A stretch of 6,264 nucleotides of DNA from an uncultured Chlorobiaceae bacterium (lineage in GTDB: Bacteria; Bacteroidota; Chlorobiia; Chlorobiales; Chlorobiaceae): the NCBI GenBank assembly GCA_903874585.1, contig CAIQSY010000162.1:1-6264 (forward strand), written 5' to 3'. A program made the translations under genes and the position numbers. Each line of letters starts with the position of its first letter. Position 1 is the stretch's first letter. Shown piece after piece: positions 5,675 through 6,264 of this stretch. Under the pieces are notes generated by a model. That model searched no databases and was not told where the DNA came from. It was given only the letters and a program-made list of their open reading frames with translations.

Positions 5675-6264
5675 ATACTGTAACCACTTTTTTCTCGCTG
5701 CCCGTCGTATGGCACAATGCTCTTGTGACTCTACTGACCTTTGCATACGTCTTCAGTGTGCCTCCGCTTATGGATTATATGGTGACCAACCACGCTTTGC
5801 CGCGTGACATCAGTCGCAAAATTGTTCATATCTGTGCTGGTTCTACAATTGTTTTTCTTCCGCTTTTTATCACTGGTCACTGGTCGCAGTACCTGAATAT
5901 CGCAGTGTTTGCAGTCTGGATGGTTCTGCTGATTCAAAAAGGTCTCTTTGCTGCTACTGATGATCAGGCGGTGAAGACCATGACTCGTACCGGCAACAAG
6001 CGTGAATTGCTGAAAGGAACGCTCTATTTTGTGATTGTTGCCATGATTTGTGGCACGATCTACTACAAACAGCCCGCAGGAGTTCTTGCGATGGCGATTC
6101 TTGGTTGGGGAGATGGTTTGGCGCCCATTATTGGTACGCGCTACGGAAAGCACAAATATTATGTGCTCAGTGATAAAAGTGTTGAGGGGAGTCTTGCATT
6201 TCTTGTTGGCAGTGTTGCTGCTGGGCTCTTTTTTACCCATCTGATTATTCCGGAATCGTTTCAT
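5671..6264 (+). CDS. Polyprenol (phytol/farnesol/dolichol) kinase-like membrane protein, partial at 3' end
   Basis: The frame starts at ATG 5671 and stays open for 198 codons to the edge of the window. The protein is strongly hydrophobic, with segments near 16-32, 55-68, 75-92, 118-131, 138-146 and 174-193. Two blocks recall the CTP-dependent kinases of the VTE5 / dolichol kinase / CDP-diglyceride synthetase-like superfamily: RDISRKIVHICAGS (45-58), and GWGDGLAPIIGTRYGKH (145-161) followed by SDKSVEGSLAFLVGS (167-181). The GDG Asp148 and the Lys169 and Glu172 region are where nucleotide and metal binding is expected. It shares ATGA with the bchK stop, so the two are probably translated together; only weak GGAA/GAAG purines precede it. 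The coupling suggests a role in supplying or salvaging the isoprenoid alcohol of bacteriochlorophyll c, most likely farnesol. A phosphatidate cytidylyltransferase relative with a lipid role is the main alternative. Substrate is inferred, not shown. Confidence 0.75.
   Translation, partial: MNTVTTFFSLPVVWHNALVTLLTFAYVFSVPPLMDYMVTNHALPRDISRKIVHICAGSTIVFLPLFITGHWSQYLNIAVFAVWMVLLIQKGLFAATDDQAVKTMTRTGNKRELLKGTLYFVIVAMICGTIYYKQPAGVLAMAILGWGDGLAPIIGTRYGKHKYYVLSDKSVEGSLAFLVGSVAAGLFFTHLIIPESFH

Noticed and set aside
5731..6264. Long open frame on the - strand opposite the kinase-like gene
   Set aside because: Its product is polar, low in recognisable motifs and lies exactly antisense to a + strand frame with clear kinase-family motifs and hydrophobic helices. 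It is a shadow of that gene.

Overview
The window most likely comes from a green sulfur bacterium (Chlorobi). The strongest clue is a UbiA-type prenyltransferase that best fits the bacteriochlorophyll c synthase BchK. It lies just downstream of a nifS-nifU-miaB block, and I recall a similar arrangement in Chlorobium (from memory, not searched). Coding sequence is of roughly balanced GC content and the gaps are AT-rich. All six genes lie on the + strand. There is no sign of phage, insertion sequences, CRISPR, tRNA or rRNA.

Layout. Positions 1-1143 hold the C-terminal 380 codons of a large protein whose start is off the left edge. It looks like a TPR-CHAT family protein whose CHAT protease domain has lost its catalytic His and Cys. 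Positions 1144-1403 are an AT-rich gap with several short palindromes and a 10-base direct repeat, the likely control region for the next genes. Positions 1404-4561 hold a tightly packed Fe-S block: a cysteine desulfurase (nifS), a two-domain NifU scaffold lacking the usual C-terminal Nfu domain, and the radical-SAM tRNA methylthiotransferase miaB. Neighbouring genes overlap by 17 and about 8 bases. After a 111-base gap comes the pigment block: bchK (4673-5674), overlapped by ATGA with a membrane polyprenol kinase-like gene that runs off the right edge (5671-6264).

How the genes fit together. NifS takes sulfur from cysteine and passes it to NifU, which builds Fe-S clusters. MiaB needs two [4Fe-4S] clusters, so supplier and consumer appear to be co-transcribed. 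BchK attaches a farnesyl chain to bacteriochlorophyllide c, the last step of chlorosome pigment synthesis. The coupled kinase-like protein resembles phytol/farnesol/dolichol kinases and could recycle the free alcohol to a phosphate; this link is inference. No wholly new system is evident. The points most worth a second look are the degenerate CHAT protein, the bchK-kinase coupling, the unusual C-terminal stretch in BchK, and a perfect 9-bp hairpin inside miaB.
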